DNA of 5,530 nt from assembly GCA_005776545.1 (NCBI GenBank), contig SXOY01000218.1, positions 1-5,530 of the forward strand. The letters run 5' to 3'. Under the pieces are notes generated by a model that worked only from the letters and a program-made list of their open reading frames with translations, had not been told where the DNA came from and did no database searches. This stretch comes from Planctomycetia bacterium (GTDB taxonomy: Bacteria; Planctomycetota; Phycisphaerae; Phycisphaerales; UBA1924). Every line of letters starts with the position of its first letter. The first letter of the stretch is position 1. The position numbers were made by a program, and so were the translations under genes. Shown here one piece after another: positions 5,326 to 5,530 of the stretch.

Positions 5326-5370
5326 CGTATCTCTGCCTTTTCTCTGAGCCTCTGTGCCTCTGTGGCAAAG
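5326..5370 (-). repeat. Lone reverse-oriented arm of the CACAGAGG/CAGAGAAAAG dispersed repeat
   Basis: Read on the minus strand, this segment is TTTGCCACAGAGGCACAGAG followed by GCTCAGAGAAAAGGCAGAG. That is the same style of 8-9-bp Cys/purine-rich unit repetition (CACAGAGG, CACAGAGG, CTCAGAGA) as the repeats at 4103 and 4901, but in opposite orientation. It lies on the far side of the 21-bp array, so together with 4895-4940 it brackets the array. Confidence 0.6.
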
Positions 5371-5371
5371 C

Positions 5372-5412
5372 ACCGGTGGCACAGTACCTTTTACTCCAGT
5401 TATGCCACCGGT
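5372..5412. repeat. Perfect 10-bp inverted repeat around CACCGGTG
   Basis: ACCGGTGGCA (5372-5381) pairs perfectly with TGCCACCGGT (5403-5412) over a 21-nt loop. The left arm itself contains the 8-bp palindrome CACCGGTG (5371-5378). It could be a terminator, a protein-binding palindrome or a repetitive extragenic element; no T-tail follows. Confidence 0.6.
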
Positions 5413-5438
5413 CGGTATCGTGATTTCTGTTTCTCACT

Positions 5439-5457
5439 TGCGCAGGGACTCTGCGCA
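5439..5457. repeat. Small hairpin TGCGCAG / CTGCGCA
   Basis: A perfect 7-bp stem with a 5-nt loop (GGACT). It sits in the gene-free right end, with no gene close enough to assign a role. The rest of 5458-5530 shows only an imperfect dyad around GTGCATGGTGCATG and no supportable gene. Confidence 0.45.
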
Positions 5458-5530
5458 GCCGATGCCAAGCACTTGAACCGCTCAACCTGCGACGTGCATG
5501 GTGCATGTCGCGGGGGGAGATGCGCTGTCC

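Noticed and set aside
5060..5347. Plus-strand frames through the 21-bp array
   Set aside because: A 21-bp period keeps all frames open by arithmetic. The plus-strand peptides are less regular than the minus-strand one and have no supported start.
5512..5530. Possible gene start ATGCGCTGTCC at the right edge
   Set aside because: The purine-rich GGGGGGAG touches the ATG directly with no spacer, and too little sequence follows to judge.

Overview
The window looks like a piece of a planctomycete chromosome, most likely of the Phycisphaerae type. This is inferred from three things: a secreted protein with the 'VPTPG + hydrophobic helix + RRRR' variant of the PEP-CTERM sorting tail, a one-piece membrane anchor for succinate dehydrogenase, and intergenic DNA rich in dispersed 'CGCAGAGA' and 'CCACAGATTTCACGGAT' repeats. 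No marker gene fixes the taxonomy.

Left part (1-2734, minus strand): a succinate dehydrogenase (respiratory complex II) operon in the order sdhC (membrane anchor), sdhA (flavoprotein), sdhB (iron-sulfur subunit). Only the first three codons of sdhB lie in the window. sdhC and sdhA are 16 bp apart, and sdhA and sdhB share one base (TAATG). Each of the three starts has a GGAG-type ribosome binding site exactly 8 nt upstream. Together they would make a complex that oxidises succinate and passes electrons to membrane quinone.

Middle part (2735-4053, plus strand): a divergent short ORF for a 60-residue single-helix membrane protein with a probable TTG start. It is followed by a 206-residue exported protein with signal peptide and PEP-CTERM-like tail, ending near a GC-rich hairpin.

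Right part (4054-5530): gene-poor and repeat-rich. It holds one conserved-looking but unrecognised 157-residue cytoplasmic protein (4352-4825). Upstream of it is a roughly 215-bp imperfect inverted repeat, and downstream is a second repeat copy starting exactly 800 bp after the first. Then come a second degenerate stem-loop, an indel-free array of nine 21-bp units (5106-5294), a reverse-oriented repeat arm and two perfect hairpins. The 21-bp array is the most unusual object. It is open in several frames and on the minus strand reads as a heptapeptide repeat N-x-F-S-P-R-x, with odd and even units alternating in sequence. Whether it is coding, a binding-site array or a non-coding repeat cannot be decided from this window.
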